Positions 1 through 6,748 of a stretch of 7,230 bases of DNA are shown piece after piece (position 1 is the first letter of the stretch; each line of letters starts with the position of its first letter). Origin of the DNA: JALGWA01 sp964604955 (lineage in GTDB: Bacteria; Arandabacterota; Arandabacteria; Arandabacterales; JALGWA01); assembly GCA_964604955.1 (NCBI GenBank), contig CAZSBE010000127.1, forward strand, positions 1 through 7,230. Reading direction: 5' to 3'. The notes beneath the pieces were generated by a model. It was not told the DNA's origin. It saw only the letters and a program-made list of their open reading frames with translations, and ran no database searches. The translations under genes and the position numbers were made by a program.

Positions 1-1
1 C

Positions 2-871
2 GTCGCGCACATGGACGAGATAGGCCTCATCGTCAGTCACATCGAGGAGAACGGCTACATCAGGGTCAAGAAGGTGGGCGGCATAGACGACCGCATCCTC
101 GTGGGCAGAACGGTCGACATCTATCCGGGCGGCGGAGCGACGCCCGTTCCCGGCGTGATAGGGCTCAAGCCCCCGCACCTCATGAAGGACCGCGCCGCCG
201 AGATGTCGCGGGTAATCCCGGTCGAGGACGTCCTCATAGACGTGGGAACGAGGTCGCGCGGGGAGACAGAGGCCCTGGGGATCGCCAAGCTCTCCCCCGT
301 CATCATGAGAAAGCACTTCTCGGTCCTGCAGAACGACCTGGTCGCGACCCGGGCACTTGACGACAGGCTCGGATGCGCTGCGCTAATCATGGCGCTCGAT
401 AAGATCGACGTATCCAGACTCAAACACCGGGTTACGTTCGGATGGTCCGTGCAGGAAGAGCTGGGACTCCGGGGCGCCCAGGCCATGGGTCACAGGCTCC
501 GTCCCGACTACGCCGTCGCCATCGACTCGTGCACAACCGGCGACTCGCCCCACGTGGAGTACCATCTTTCGGCGGTCCGAGTCGGCGCAGGTCCGGTGCT
601 CAGAATGCTTGACCGCATGGCCTTCGCATCCCGCACCATGATGAAACACGTGGAAGCCGCGGCGAAGAAAGCCAGGATCCCCACGCAGGTCGCGGTGACG
701 AGCGGGGCCACCGACGGAGCGGCGCTCCAGACGCTGAACGCGGCCATGATCGCCCTGGCCGTGCCCGTCCGCTACGTGCACTCGCCGGTCGAGGTGATGA
801 GCCTGCGTGACTTCGACTACCTTGTCAAACTCGTCAGCCTTATCGCGGCCAAGATAGGTACATGGGACTAG
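2..871 (+). CDS. M42 family metallo-aminopeptidase (partial, 5' end outside window)
   Basis: Likely a cytosolic di-metal aminopeptidase of the M42 (TET/FrvX/YsdC) family, which trims short peptides; some members are annotated as endoglucanases or deblocking aminopeptidases. The reading frame is open to the left edge and begins inside the hallmark VAHMDEIG motif, so the ATG at 11 is internal and roughly 60-70 N-terminal residues are missing. Counting visible residues from the codon at 2, all expected metal and catalytic residues are present: His3, the Asp120-Asp121 pair in ALDDR, the catalytic/metal Glu152-Glu153 pair in VQEELGLRG, Asp175 in AIDS and His260 in VHSPVEV. Their spacing matches the family as I recall it. 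The GVIGLKPPHLM segment typical of the inserted domain is also present. The stop overlaps the start of the next gene by 10 bases, which suggests co-translation. The family call is firm; the exact substrate cannot be read from sequence. Confidence 0.93.
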   Translation, partial: VAHMDEIGLIVSHIEENGYIRVKKVGGIDDRILVGRTVDIYPGGGATPVPGVIGLKPPHLMKDRAAEMSRVIPVEDVLIDVGTRSRGETEALGIAKLSPVIMRKHFSVLQNDLVATRALDDRLGCAALIMALDKIDVSRLKHRVTFGWSVQEELGLRGAQAMGHRLRPDYAVAIDSCTTGDSPHVEYHLSAVRVGAGPVLRMLDRMAFASRTMMKHVEAAAKKARIPTQVAVTSGATDGAALQTLNAAMIALAVPVRYVHSPVEVMSLRDFDYLVKLVSLIAAKIGTWD

Positions 872-2139
872 AACCCTCCCGCGAACGGGCGGAGCCTCAA
901 CCAGCGGCCGGGCCGAAGGGCGCCGCGAGATTCAGAACATTCTCGGCGCTCAGGCACCGCAACTACAGGCTTTTCTTCTTCGGACAGGTCACATCCCTGA
1001 GCGGTACGTGGATGCAGTGGGTCGCGCAGGGCTGGCTGGTCTACGAGATTACCAGATCCGCGTTCGCCCTCGGGGTCGTGGGGTTCGCCACGCGCCTGCC
1101 CGTCATCTTCCTTTCGCTCATAGCCGGCGTGCTGGCAGACAGGGTGGAGAAACGCCGCATACTGATAGTCACCCAGGTCATCGCTATGGTGCTCGCGTTC
1201 GCGCTGGCCGGCCTCACGCTCGCCGGCCGCGTGGAGTTCTGGCATGTCGTGGTTCTCGGAGCGCTGGCCGGCGCCACGCACTCCTTCGACGCCCCGACGC
1301 GGCAGAGCTTCTACAAGGAACTCGTCGGCGAGAAGGACCTCATGAACGCCATCGCCCTGAATTCCACCATATTCAACGCGGCGCGGCTCGTGGGGCCAGC
1401 CCTTGCGGGTATCCTCATCAAATACATCGGGACGGGCGGCTGCTTTCTCATAAACGGTGTCACCTATCTGGCGGTGATCGCGGCGTACCTCCAGATGCGG
1501 CTGCCACCGATGTCCGAAGCCGGAGTCAGGGGTACTCACTGGGAAGAGCTCAAGGAGGGCCTCAGTTACGTCCGGAACCACCCCGTCGTGCGGACGGCCG
1601 TCACCGTGATCGCGTTCGCAAGCCTCTTCACCTTCTCATACGGCACTCTCCTTCCCGTGTTCGCGGACGTGGTCCTGAAGGGTGGAGCCGGGACATACGC
1701 GACGCTCATGGCGTCGGTGGGTGCGGGGGCGCTCGTCTCCGCTCTCACCGTGGCCTCGCTCGGAAATGTCGAACGCAAAGGGTATCTGGCGAGCGCCGGC
1801 GTCATCCTGTTTCCGACCGTCTTGATCCTCTTATCATTCGCCCGCGGCGTCATGGCCGCCTCGGTCCTCTGCTTCCTCCTCGGCGCTGCCATGATACTCA
1901 TGACCGCGAGCATGAACACTCTCGTCCAGACCGCAATCCCCGACCGCATGCGCGGCAGGATAATGAGCCTCTACGTAATGGTCTTCCTGGGTTCCATGCC
2001 ATTAGGCAATCTCGTGTCGGGCCGCATCGCCGAGTGGCTCGGGGTCGTGAGCGCGCTGCGCATTGGCGCCGTCGCGAGCCTCATCATCGCGGGCATACTG
2101 CTCCTCCGGACCCGGGAATTCGTGCGGTACCGGGCCTAG
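862..2139 (+). CDS. MFS_3-type major facilitator exporter
   Basis: A 425-residue inner-membrane secondary transporter, probably a proton-driven exporter of the EntS/MFS_3 branch. Members export siderophores or small drugs, but the substrate here is unknown. Visible signatures are the amino-terminal FSALRHRNYRLFFFGQ followed by GTWMQWVAQGWLVYEIT (about residues 27-64), the loop 2-3 motif GVLADRVEKRR (89-99), FDAPTRQSFYKELVG (142-156), NAIALNSTIFNAARLVGPAL (162-181) and RMRGRIMSLY (362-371). Length and hydrophobic pattern fit 12 transmembrane helices with a hydrophilic central loop near residues 212-240. The first 23 residues form a charged, Pro/Ala-rich tail ahead of the conserved domain. The ATG at 862 is the only reasonable start: it lies inside the end of the M42 gene, has only a weak AGATAGG-like binding site, and is probably reached by translational coupling. 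No clear terminator follows. Confidence 0.92.
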   Translation: MGLEPSRERAEPQPAAGPKGAARFRTFSALRHRNYRLFFFGQVTSLSGTWMQWVAQGWLVYEITRSAFALGVVGFATRLPVIFLSLIAGVLADRVEKRRILIVTQVIAMVLAFALAGLTLAGRVEFWHVVVLGALAGATHSFDAPTRQSFYKELVGEKDLMNAIALNSTIFNAARLVGPALAGILIKYIGTGGCFLINGVTYLAVIAAYLQMRLPPMSEAGVRGTHWEELKEGLSYVRNHPVVRTAVTVIAFASLFTFSYGTLLPVFADVVLKGGAGTYATLMASVGAGALVSALTVASLGNVERKGYLASAGVILFPTVLILLSFARGVMAASVLCFLLGAAMILMTASMNTLVQTAIPDRMRGRIMSLYVMVFLGSMPLGNLVSGRIAEWLGVVSALRIGAVASLIIAGILLLRTREFVRYRA

Positions 2140-2158
2140 AAAAGGCCGCCGAAACCTG

Positions 2159-2187
2159 TTGCCAATACCCCTCCCTGTTGGTAGTAT
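2159..2187 (+). promoter_or_regulatory. sigma70-like promoter of mdh
   Basis: TTGCCA (2159-2164) matches the -35 consensus at five of six bases. A 17-base spacer separates it from TAGTAT (2182-2187), four of six for the -10. Transcription would start near 2194, giving a leader of about 44 bases to the mdh start. It lies in the gap after the exporter gene, so malate dehydrogenase can be expressed independently of the upstream pair. Predicted from sequence only. Confidence 0.55.
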
Positions 2188-2223
2188 TCCTTGTTTGAAT
2201 GGGTGGAAGGAACGCCAACTCAG

Positions 2224-2230
2224 AAGGAGG
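2224..2230 (+). promoter_or_regulatory. ribosome binding site deciding the mdh start
   Basis: AAGGAGG is a near-perfect Shine-Dalgarno sequence 7 bases before the GTG at 2238. The in-frame ATG at 2199 lies upstream of this site and would add 13 residues that do not resemble a malate dehydrogenase N-terminus, so GTG is the better start. Confidence 0.85.
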
Positions 2231-2237
2231 TTTCGAA

Positions 2238-3173
2238 GTGGCGCGGAAGAAGATTTGTTTGATTGGTGGCGGGCAGATCGGTGGCATACTGGCTCTACTG
2301 GCTGCCCAGAAGGAAATGGGAGATATAACGATCGTAGATATCCCGGACGCTGAGAGCTTCGTCCAGGGAAAGGCGCTCGATATCACCGAGTCGACGCCCG
2401 TCCTGGGCTGCGACGTCAACCTCGCGGGTACGGCCGACTGGTCCAAGATCAAGGGCTCGGACGTCAACATCATCACCGCGGGGCTCCCGAGGAAGCCCGG
2501 TATGTCCAGGGAGGACCTCCTGGATACCAACATCAAGATCATCACCAATGTCGCTGAAAACGTGAAGAAGTACGCGAAGGGTTCATTCAACATCCTGGTC
2601 ACCAACCCGCTGGACGCTATGGTCTACTCGTTCTACAAGCTCACGGGCTTCCCCAAGAGCCATGTGGTCGGTATGGCCGGCGTGCTCGACACATCCAGGT
2701 TCCGTTCGTTCGTCGCCATGGAACTCGGCTGTTCGGTCGAGGACATAGCGGGCACGGTGCTCGGCGGACACGGCCCAACGATGGTCCCGCTTCCCAGGCT
2801 GGTGACAGTGGGCGGCATTCCGCTTACCGAACTCCTGTCCGCGGACCAGATCGAGGCTATCGTTACCCGGACCAGGAAGGCCGGAACCGAAATCGTCGGC
2901 CTGCTCAAGACCGGAAGCGCATTCTTCAGCCCGGCCGCGAGTTCCATCGCTATGGCCGAGTCCTATCTGAAAGACAAGAAGCGCATATTCCCGTGCGCCT
3001 CACTTTGCGAGGGCGAGTACGGTATAGACGGTTACTTCATCGGCGTGCCCGTGATGATCGGTGCGGGCGGCGTTGAGAAGATCTTTGAGATCAAGATCAC
3101 GGCGGAGGAGAAGGCCGCGCTGGCCAATTCACTCGAAGCGGTGAAGAAGGCGGTGGCCGAGACCAAGCTCTAG
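2238..3173 (+). CDS. mdh: NAD-dependent malate dehydrogenase
   Basis: Reversibly oxidises malate to oxaloacetate with NAD in the cytosol (TCA cycle). The 311-residue product has the usual length of the LDH-like MDH branch. From the GTG start, the Rossmann glycine motif is GGGQIGG (10-16). Asp34 at the end of the second strand (IVDIPD) indicates preference for NAD over NADP. Arg85 and Arg91 in the substrate loop LPRKPGMSREDLL select the dicarboxylate; lactate dehydrogenases typically carry Gln at the first of these positions. The active site follows with Asn123 in NPLDAM, Asp151 and Arg154 in GVLDTSRFR, and His178 in GGHGPTMVP. The residue two after the catalytic His is Pro180, where the family normally has Asp (HGD). 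Everything else is intact, so the gene looks functional. It has its own promoter, binding site and terminator and appears monocistronic. Confidence 0.95.
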   Translation: MARKKICLIGGGQIGGILALLAAQKEMGDITIVDIPDAESFVQGKALDITESTPVLGCDVNLAGTADWSKIKGSDVNIITAGLPRKPGMSREDLLDTNIKIITNVAENVKKYAKGSFNILVTNPLDAMVYSFYKLTGFPKSHVVGMAGVLDTSRFRSFVAMELGCSVEDIAGTVLGGHGPTMVPLPRLVTVGGIPLTELLSADQIEAIVTRTRKAGTEIVGLLKTGSAFFSPAASSIAMAESYLKDKKRIFPCASLCEGEYGIDGYFIGVPVMIGAGGVEKIFEIKITAEEKAALANSLEAVKKAVAETKL

Positions 3174-3196
3174 ACCTGATCCTGGCAGTATGCATC

Positions 3197-3222
3197 AAGG
3201 GGTGGTCGCGGGACCACCCCTT
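3197..3222 (+). terminator. hairpin terminator after mdh
   Basis: GGGGTGGTC (3199-3207) pairs perfectly with GACCACCCC (3212-3220). Flanking AA and TT extend the stem to 11 base pairs with a four-base GCGG loop. The following T-rich tract (TTCTTCCATT) is imperfect. The hairpin starts 24 bases after the mdh stop in the gap between convergent mdh and era and could also slow transcription from the opposite side. Confidence 0.7.
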
Positions 3223-3237
3223 CTTCCATTGTCCGCG

Positions 3238-3262
3238 CGCCGGGACGGGTCCGGGCCCGGCG
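3238..3262 (-). other. GC-rich hairpin just after the era stop
   Basis: CGCCGGG (3238-3244) pairs with CCCGGCG (3256-3262) around an 11-base loop, immediately downstream of the era stop on the minus strand. No T-tract follows in either direction, so it is not a classical terminator. It may protect the era mRNA 3' end or pause polymerase before the stronger hairpin at 3197-3222. Confidence 0.35.
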
Positions 3263-3263
3263 G

Positions 3264-4151
3264 CTACTGGTGCCCGTAACGCCTGGCCGCCCCCTCGTCC
3301 TTGCGCCAGTTCTTCTTGACGACGACGCGTATCTCGAGATACACAGGCTTCCCCACGAAGGCCTCTATGGCCTCCCTTGCGGCCTGTCCGAGCCTCTTGA
3401 CGGCCTCGCCTTTCCTTCCGATAATGATGGCTTTCTGGGTATCGCGCTCGGTGATGATATCGACTTTCACGTAATCTTTGCCGCCTTCGCGCTCCCTGTA
3501 CTCGTCGACAACGGCGGCCACCGAATAGGGGACCTCATCCCCGTAGAGCTCGAATACCTTCTGGCGCACGATCTCGCCCGCGAAGAAACGCACGGGTTTA
3601 TCCGTGATCTCATCGGGCGGGTAGAAAGGCTGCTGCCGGGGAAGGCACCTGACTATGGCCTCTTTGAGAAGGTCGAGACCGTCGGCCTTGAGAGCCGAGA
3701 TGGGCACGATCTCCTCGAACGGGTAGAGCTCCATGAAGTGGGCCGTCAGGGGCAGGAGTGACGGCTTGGAGACGAGGTCGATCTTGTTTATGGCGAGAAT
3801 GACCTTCTTGCCCAGCTCTCTCATCCTCTCCAGTATCCTGGTGTCGCCGTTGAAGTCGTCCGCAGCGGGTTCGGTCAGCAGCAGCACCACGTCCGCGTCC
3901 TCTACGGCCGCCCACGCCGCCTCGTTCATCACTTTCTGCAGGGCGTATTTCGGGACGAGCATCCCGGGGGTATCGAGAAAGACGACCTGGTAGCGGTCGC
4001 CCGTGAGTATGCCCAGGAGCCTCTGCCGGGTGGTCTGGGGCTTGCGGGTGACTATGGACAGCGGGAAATTGAGGAGGCTGTTGGTGAGCGTCGACTTGCC
4101 CACATTCGGCCTCCCCGCCACCGCGACATAACCACAGGCGAACTGCTCCAT
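3264..4151 (-). CDS. era: GTPase Era, 30S ribosome assembly factor
   Basis: Era binds the 3' end of 16S rRNA and helps mature the 30S subunit. It is a 295-residue protein, close to the usual length of about 300. The GTPase domain shows G1 GRPNVGKS (13-20), the G2/effector segment PQTTRQR (38-44), G3 DTPG (60-63), G4 NKID (122-125) and G5 SAL (152-154). The C-terminal type II KH RNA-binding domain carries IIIGRKGEAVKRLG (242-255) and ends in the typical VVVKKNWRKDE. The ATG at 4151 is preceded by a strong purine-rich binding site (GGAGGAGGAG, within 4152-4163). That site fills the 12-base gap to the upstream beta-barrel gene, so the two are almost certainly co-transcribed. Era is more often found beside rnc, recO, ybeY or a diacylglycerol kinase gene; this neighbour is unusual. 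Confidence 0.97.
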   Translation of the reverse strand: MEQFACGYVAVAGRPNVGKSTLTNSLLNFPLSIVTRKPQTTRQRLLGILTGDRYQVVFLDTPGMLVPKYALQKVMNEAAWAAVEDADVVLLLTEPAADDFNGDTRILERMRELGKKVILAINKIDLVSKPSLLPLTAHFMELYPFEEIVPISALKADGLDLLKEAIVRCLPRQQPFYPPDEITDKPVRFFAGEIVRQKVFELYGDEVPYSVAAVVDEYREREGGKDYVKVDIITERDTQKAIIIGRKGEAVKRLGQAAREAIEAFVGKPVYLEIRVVVKKNWRKDEGAARRYGHQ

Positions 4152-4163
4152 CTCCTCCTCCCC

Positions 4164-4646
4164 CTAGATGAGCCTGTCCGGCTCCCAGGGCTGGCCAAAG
4201 AAGTAGCGTATGCCAAAGCCGAAGTTCATGCGGATCTCGGTCGCCGGGACGAGATCGAGAATGGGTGCGATTTCCACGAAGAAGTCAAAGGGAGACGCCT
4301 CGAAGAGATAGTTGAGCCCGAAAGGCACGCGCATACCCAGGCGGTTGTCGTCCTCCTGGAGCTTCAGCCTCCCGCCGATGCCGAGGTAGAACTTCCAGCC
4401 CGGGATCCTGAGGTCTCCGGCTGCTACCGCATGATAGAGGTAGTCCATGTGTATGTTGAAGGCTTCCGGCTTGTCGAACGACCAGGCGAGGGCGCCGTCG
4501 ACGGCGTTGCCGCCCGAAAGCCACTGCTTGAAACTCACTCCTGTGGGCTCACCGGCGATCACCCCGATTCCGAAGGCATGCGAAGGCGAAGGCAGCACGG
4601 CCGCGCAGAGAGCCACCAGGACCAGACCGCCGAGACATGTTTTCAA
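4164..4646 (-). CDS. small exported beta-barrel (outer membrane) protein, function unknown
   Basis: A 160-residue predicted secreted protein. The chosen start is the TTG at 4644-4646. It follows AGGAGG by 9 bases and gives an ideal signal peptide: MKT, a hydrophobic core near residues 5-18, and a signal peptidase I site after SHA (residue 24). The alternative ATG at 4679 would add 11 charged residues, lacks a binding site and coincides with the predicted transcription start. The mature 136 residues alternate polar and aromatic/hydrophobic residues in short strands (for example WKFYLGIGGRLKL, FDFFVEIAPILDLV, IRMNFGFGIRYFF), as in small outer-membrane barrels. It resembles the DUF3996/BAPKO_0422-like group from memory, but I cannot confirm this. 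No catalytic motif is visible, and the cysteine at residue 14 lacks a proper lipobox. It is the first gene of an operon with era. Confidence 0.75.
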   Translation of the reverse strand: MKTCLGGLVLVALCAAVLPSPSHAFGIGVIAGEPTGVSFKQWLSGGNAVDGALAWSFDKPEAFNIHMDYLYHAVAAGDLRIPGWKFYLGIGGRLKLQEDDNRLGMRVPFGLNYLFEASPFDFFVEIAPILDLVPATEIRMNFGFGIRYFFGQPWEPDRLI

Positions 4647-4655
4647 GATTGATAA

Positions 4656-4661
4656 CCTCCT
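4656..4661 (-). promoter_or_regulatory. ribosome binding site deciding the beta-barrel gene start
   Basis: AGGAGG on the minus strand lies 9 bases ahead of the TTG at 4646 and downstream of the ATG at 4679, so it can serve only the TTG. Together with the signal-peptide fit it fixes the start. Confidence 0.75.
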
Positions 4662-4684
4662 CTTCGCCGATTCGAACATGTAGG

Positions 4685-4713
4685 ATTATGATGGCACGCG
4701 GCCGCCCTGTCAA
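4685..4713 (-). promoter_or_regulatory. near-consensus sigma70 promoter of the beta-barrel/era operon
   Basis: On the minus strand a perfect -35 TTGACA (4713-4708) is followed by a 17-base spacer and a five-of-six -10 CATAAT (4690-4685). The transcription start would fall near 4678, leaving a leader of about 32 bases before the TTG start. This is the strongest promoter match in the window and suggests substantial constitutive expression. Confidence 0.75.
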
Positions 4714-4740
4714 GCAGGCAGGCGGAGGCTTCTAAATGGG

Positions 4741-4769
4741 TTGCCGACCGGAATCGAATTGGCTAGACT
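4741..4769 (+). promoter_or_regulatory. sigma70-like promoter of the M3 peptidase gene
   Basis: TTGCCG (4741-4746) and TAGACT (4764-4769) are separated by exactly 17 bases, giving a start near 4776 and a leader of about 40 bases. It stands back to back with the minus-strand promoter; the two -35 boxes are 27 bases apart. The layout closely resembles the mdh promoter (TTGCCA, 17 bases, TAGTAT). Confidence 0.55.
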
Positions 4770-4815
4770 ATGGGGAACCACGGACCCGAACTACCCCTGA
4801 TGAAAGGAGCGTTAA

Positions 4816-6699
4816 ATGGTGAAGCACCTGGCCCTGGCGCTAGTCTGTGTCGCCGCGCTGGCCGCGCCGGCCGTAGCGGCCGATTTCGAGGCCATACCGG
4901 GCGCCCTGACCGACGGCTACAGGTTTGACCTTGCCAACACCTTCTACGCGGACGACGCAGGTTTCGAGGCCGACCTCGCCTGGCTTACCGCTCAGATAGA
5001 GGGCCTGACAGCCCTTAAGGGCAAACTCGCCGCGTCACCCGACAACCTCTACGAAGCCTACCGCGTGAATGACGAGATCATCCCCACGTGGTGGAAACTG
5101 TGGGTGTTCTCGTACCTGACCTATGCCACCAACACCGACAAGTTCGAATATTACACCAAGATAGACCAGGTTTCGGGCGAGCTCGACTCGAAGATACAGT
5201 TCGTCAAGACCGAGACGCAGGCAATCGATGAAGCGACTCTCCAGAGGTTCTACCGGGAGAAGCCGGAGCTCAAGGACTATGCATTCGCCATCGAGCAGGC
5301 GAGGAGATACATTCCGTACACGCTCGAGCTTTCGCGCGAAGAGACCATCTCCGAGATCTACCCCTACCTTACCGGCTGGTCCGAGCGGATGTACCAGGCG
5401 TGCATCGACAGGACCGATTTTCCCGATATCGTGGTCGATGGGGACACGCTGAATACCAACATCAATTACTCGGCCCTCATCAACATGAAGGACAGGAGCA
5501 TCCGCCGGCGCGCCTGGGAGGCATACTTCGGCAGCATGGCGGAGCACCGCGACCTCTATGCCCTGAACATCATCAAGGCCGTCGAAGCCAGGGACAAGGT
5601 CGCGGAGATGCGCGGGTACAGGAACTTCCCCGACTCCAAGTTCTTCGACATCTTCCTATCGTATGACGATGTCTCCGCCTATTACGACGAGATCGCCAGG
5701 CACGCCTACATAAGAGAGGAATATGACAGGGTCAAAGCCATGAAGATCAGGGCCGCGACCGGTTACGATACGCTCTATATCTGGGACAGGACGGCGGAGC
5801 CGGAGGATTTCGAGACGCCGCGCTTCGACATCGTCCAGGCGACGAACATCATGAAGCAGGCCCTCGGCGGCCCCCTGGGCGAGGAGTACACGCTTGAGCT
5901 CAGTAAGCTTCTGGACCCCGTCAACCACAGGCTGGACATCGTGGGCGGCGATAAGCGGGTCACCGGCATGTTCGCGACCGGCTGGCCCGCGGGGACCTGG
6001 CTCTTCTTCTCGTTCAGCTATAACGGATACCTCAGCGACATCTCGGGCCTGGCGCATGAGAGCGGGCACGCCGTTCACCATACCATACAGGGCAATGCCG
6101 GCGTCAGGCCGTCATACTCCGACGGCCCCTCATATGTGACCGAGGCAGCGGCCATGACAAACGAGCTGTTGCTCATGCTCTACCTTTACGAGAACGAGAC
6201 CGACCTCAGGACCAAGACTTATTATCTCGAGCAGTTCCTCGAGAACATTCTCGGACTCCTGACCAATAACATGTTCGCCGACCTCGAGCTGAAGATATAC
6301 GAGGGCATCGAGGACGGGTCGATCAAGGGCCCTGACGACCTGGATGAGCTCGCCTGGAACACGGTGACTCCCTACAGCATCTACTATGACCTGCATCCCG
6401 AGTACAAGAACGTCTGGGCGCTCATCAGTCATTACTGGGAATCCCCGATGTATTACGTCAACTACGTGATTGCGCAGTCGCTCTCGATGATCATGGCTGA
6501 GAAGATCCTGAACGAGCCGGGTTTCGTCGACAAGTACATCGCGCTGCTGGAGTCCGGCTTCGACAAGCCGGCGCCCGATGTCATCAGGGATGCGACCGGA
6601 ATCGACATGTTCGACCCGGCCCTTCTCTCTGCAGGATTCACCATGCTCGAGGACAAGATTGCCGAGCTCCAGGCCCTCTACAAGGAGATGGGAATCTAG
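4816..6699 (+). CDS. exported M3-family oligoendopeptidase (PepF/thimet-like)
   Basis: A 627-residue zinc metallopeptidase predicted to cleave oligopeptides in the periplasm or outside the cell. The zinc site is HESGH (His414, Glu415, His418) in GLAHESGHAVHH. The third ligand is Glu443 in YVTEAAAMTNE, 29 residues after His414, the same spacing as in thimet oligopeptidase. The C-terminal substrate-binding segment HYWESPMYYVNYV (539-551) resembles the His/Tyr region of oligoendopeptidase F. The N-terminal two thirds are largely helical and acidic, as expected for the channel-forming M3 fold. A clear signal peptide (hydrophobic residues 5-17, then APAVAA before DFEA) predicts Sec export with cleavage near residue 21 or 22; characterised PepF enzymes are mostly cytosolic. 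The ATG at 4816 follows AAAGGAG (4803-4809). Single-gene unit with its own promoter and terminator. The family is firm; the PepF subtype is less so. Confidence 0.92.
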   Translation: MVKHLALALVCVAALAAPAVAADFEAIPGALTDGYRFDLANTFYADDAGFEADLAWLTAQIEGLTALKGKLAASPDNLYEAYRVNDEIIPTWWKLWVFSYLTYATNTDKFEYYTKIDQVSGELDSKIQFVKTETQAIDEATLQRFYREKPELKDYAFAIEQARRYIPYTLELSREETISEIYPYLTGWSERMYQACIDRTDFPDIVVDGDTLNTNINYSALINMKDRSIRRRAWEAYFGSMAEHRDLYALNIIKAVEARDKVAEMRGYRNFPDSKFFDIFLSYDDVSAYYDEIARHAYIREEYDRVKAMKIRAATGYDTLYIWDRTAEPEDFETPRFDIVQATNIMKQALGGPLGEEYTLELSKLLDPVNHRLDIVGGDKRVTGMFATGWPAGTWLFFSFSYNGYLSDISGLAHESGHAVHHTIQGNAGVRPSYSDGPSYVTEAAAMTNELLLMLYLYENETDLRTKTYYLEQFLENILGLLTNNMFADLELKIYEGIEDGSIKGPDDLDELAWNTVTPYSIYYDLHPEYKNVWALISHYWESPMYYVNYVIAQSLSMIMAEKILNEPGFVDKYIALLESGFDKPAPDVIRDATGIDMFDPALLSAGFTMLEDKIAELQALYKEMGI

Positions 6700-6722
6700 G
6701 CAGCGGACAGAGTCTTTATCAG

Positions 6723-6748
6723 GGGCACCCCCCGCGGGTGCCCTTTTT
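6723..6748 (+). terminator. intrinsic terminator of the M3 peptidase gene
   Basis: GGGCACCC (6723-6730) pairs perfectly with GGGTGCCC (6736-6743) around a five-base loop, followed at once by TTTTT (6744-6748). It lies 23 bases after the peptidase stop. The T-tract overlaps the stop codon of the convergent cupin gene. From the minus side the hairpin lacks a T-tract, so termination there would be weaker. Confidence 0.9.

Noticed and set aside
868..1581. 237-codon open frame on the minus strand opposite the exporter gene
   Set aside because: It lies wholly antisense to the well-supported MFS gene. Its product is low-complexity, rich in Arg, Glu, Gly and Pro, with no recognisable domain: a GC-rich shadow frame.
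2164..2188. Possible operator from the partial inverted repeat AATAC ... GTATT over the mdh promoter
   Set aside because: Only five base pairs with a long asymmetric interval; too weak to support as a binding site.
1008..2198. 396-codon plus-strand frame overlapping the exporter in another frame
   Set aside because: Its product is Arg/Gly/His-rich and lacks hydrophobic segments or motifs, while the overlapping frame matches MFS throughout.
2199..2237. ATG at 2199 as the mdh start
   Set aside because: It lies upstream of the strong AAGGAGG site and adds 13 residues unlike any MDH N-terminus; the GTG at 2238 fits better.
3270..3761. 163-codon plus-strand frame opposite era
   Set aside because: Complement of the conserved Era KH and linker coding region; no binding site or motif of its own.
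4164..4646. Lipoprotein reading of the beta-barrel protein because of the Cys at residue 14
   Set aside because: The preceding residues are Val-Ala-Leu, so the position before Cys is Leu rather than Gly, Ala or Ser. A normal signal peptidase I site follows at residue 24.
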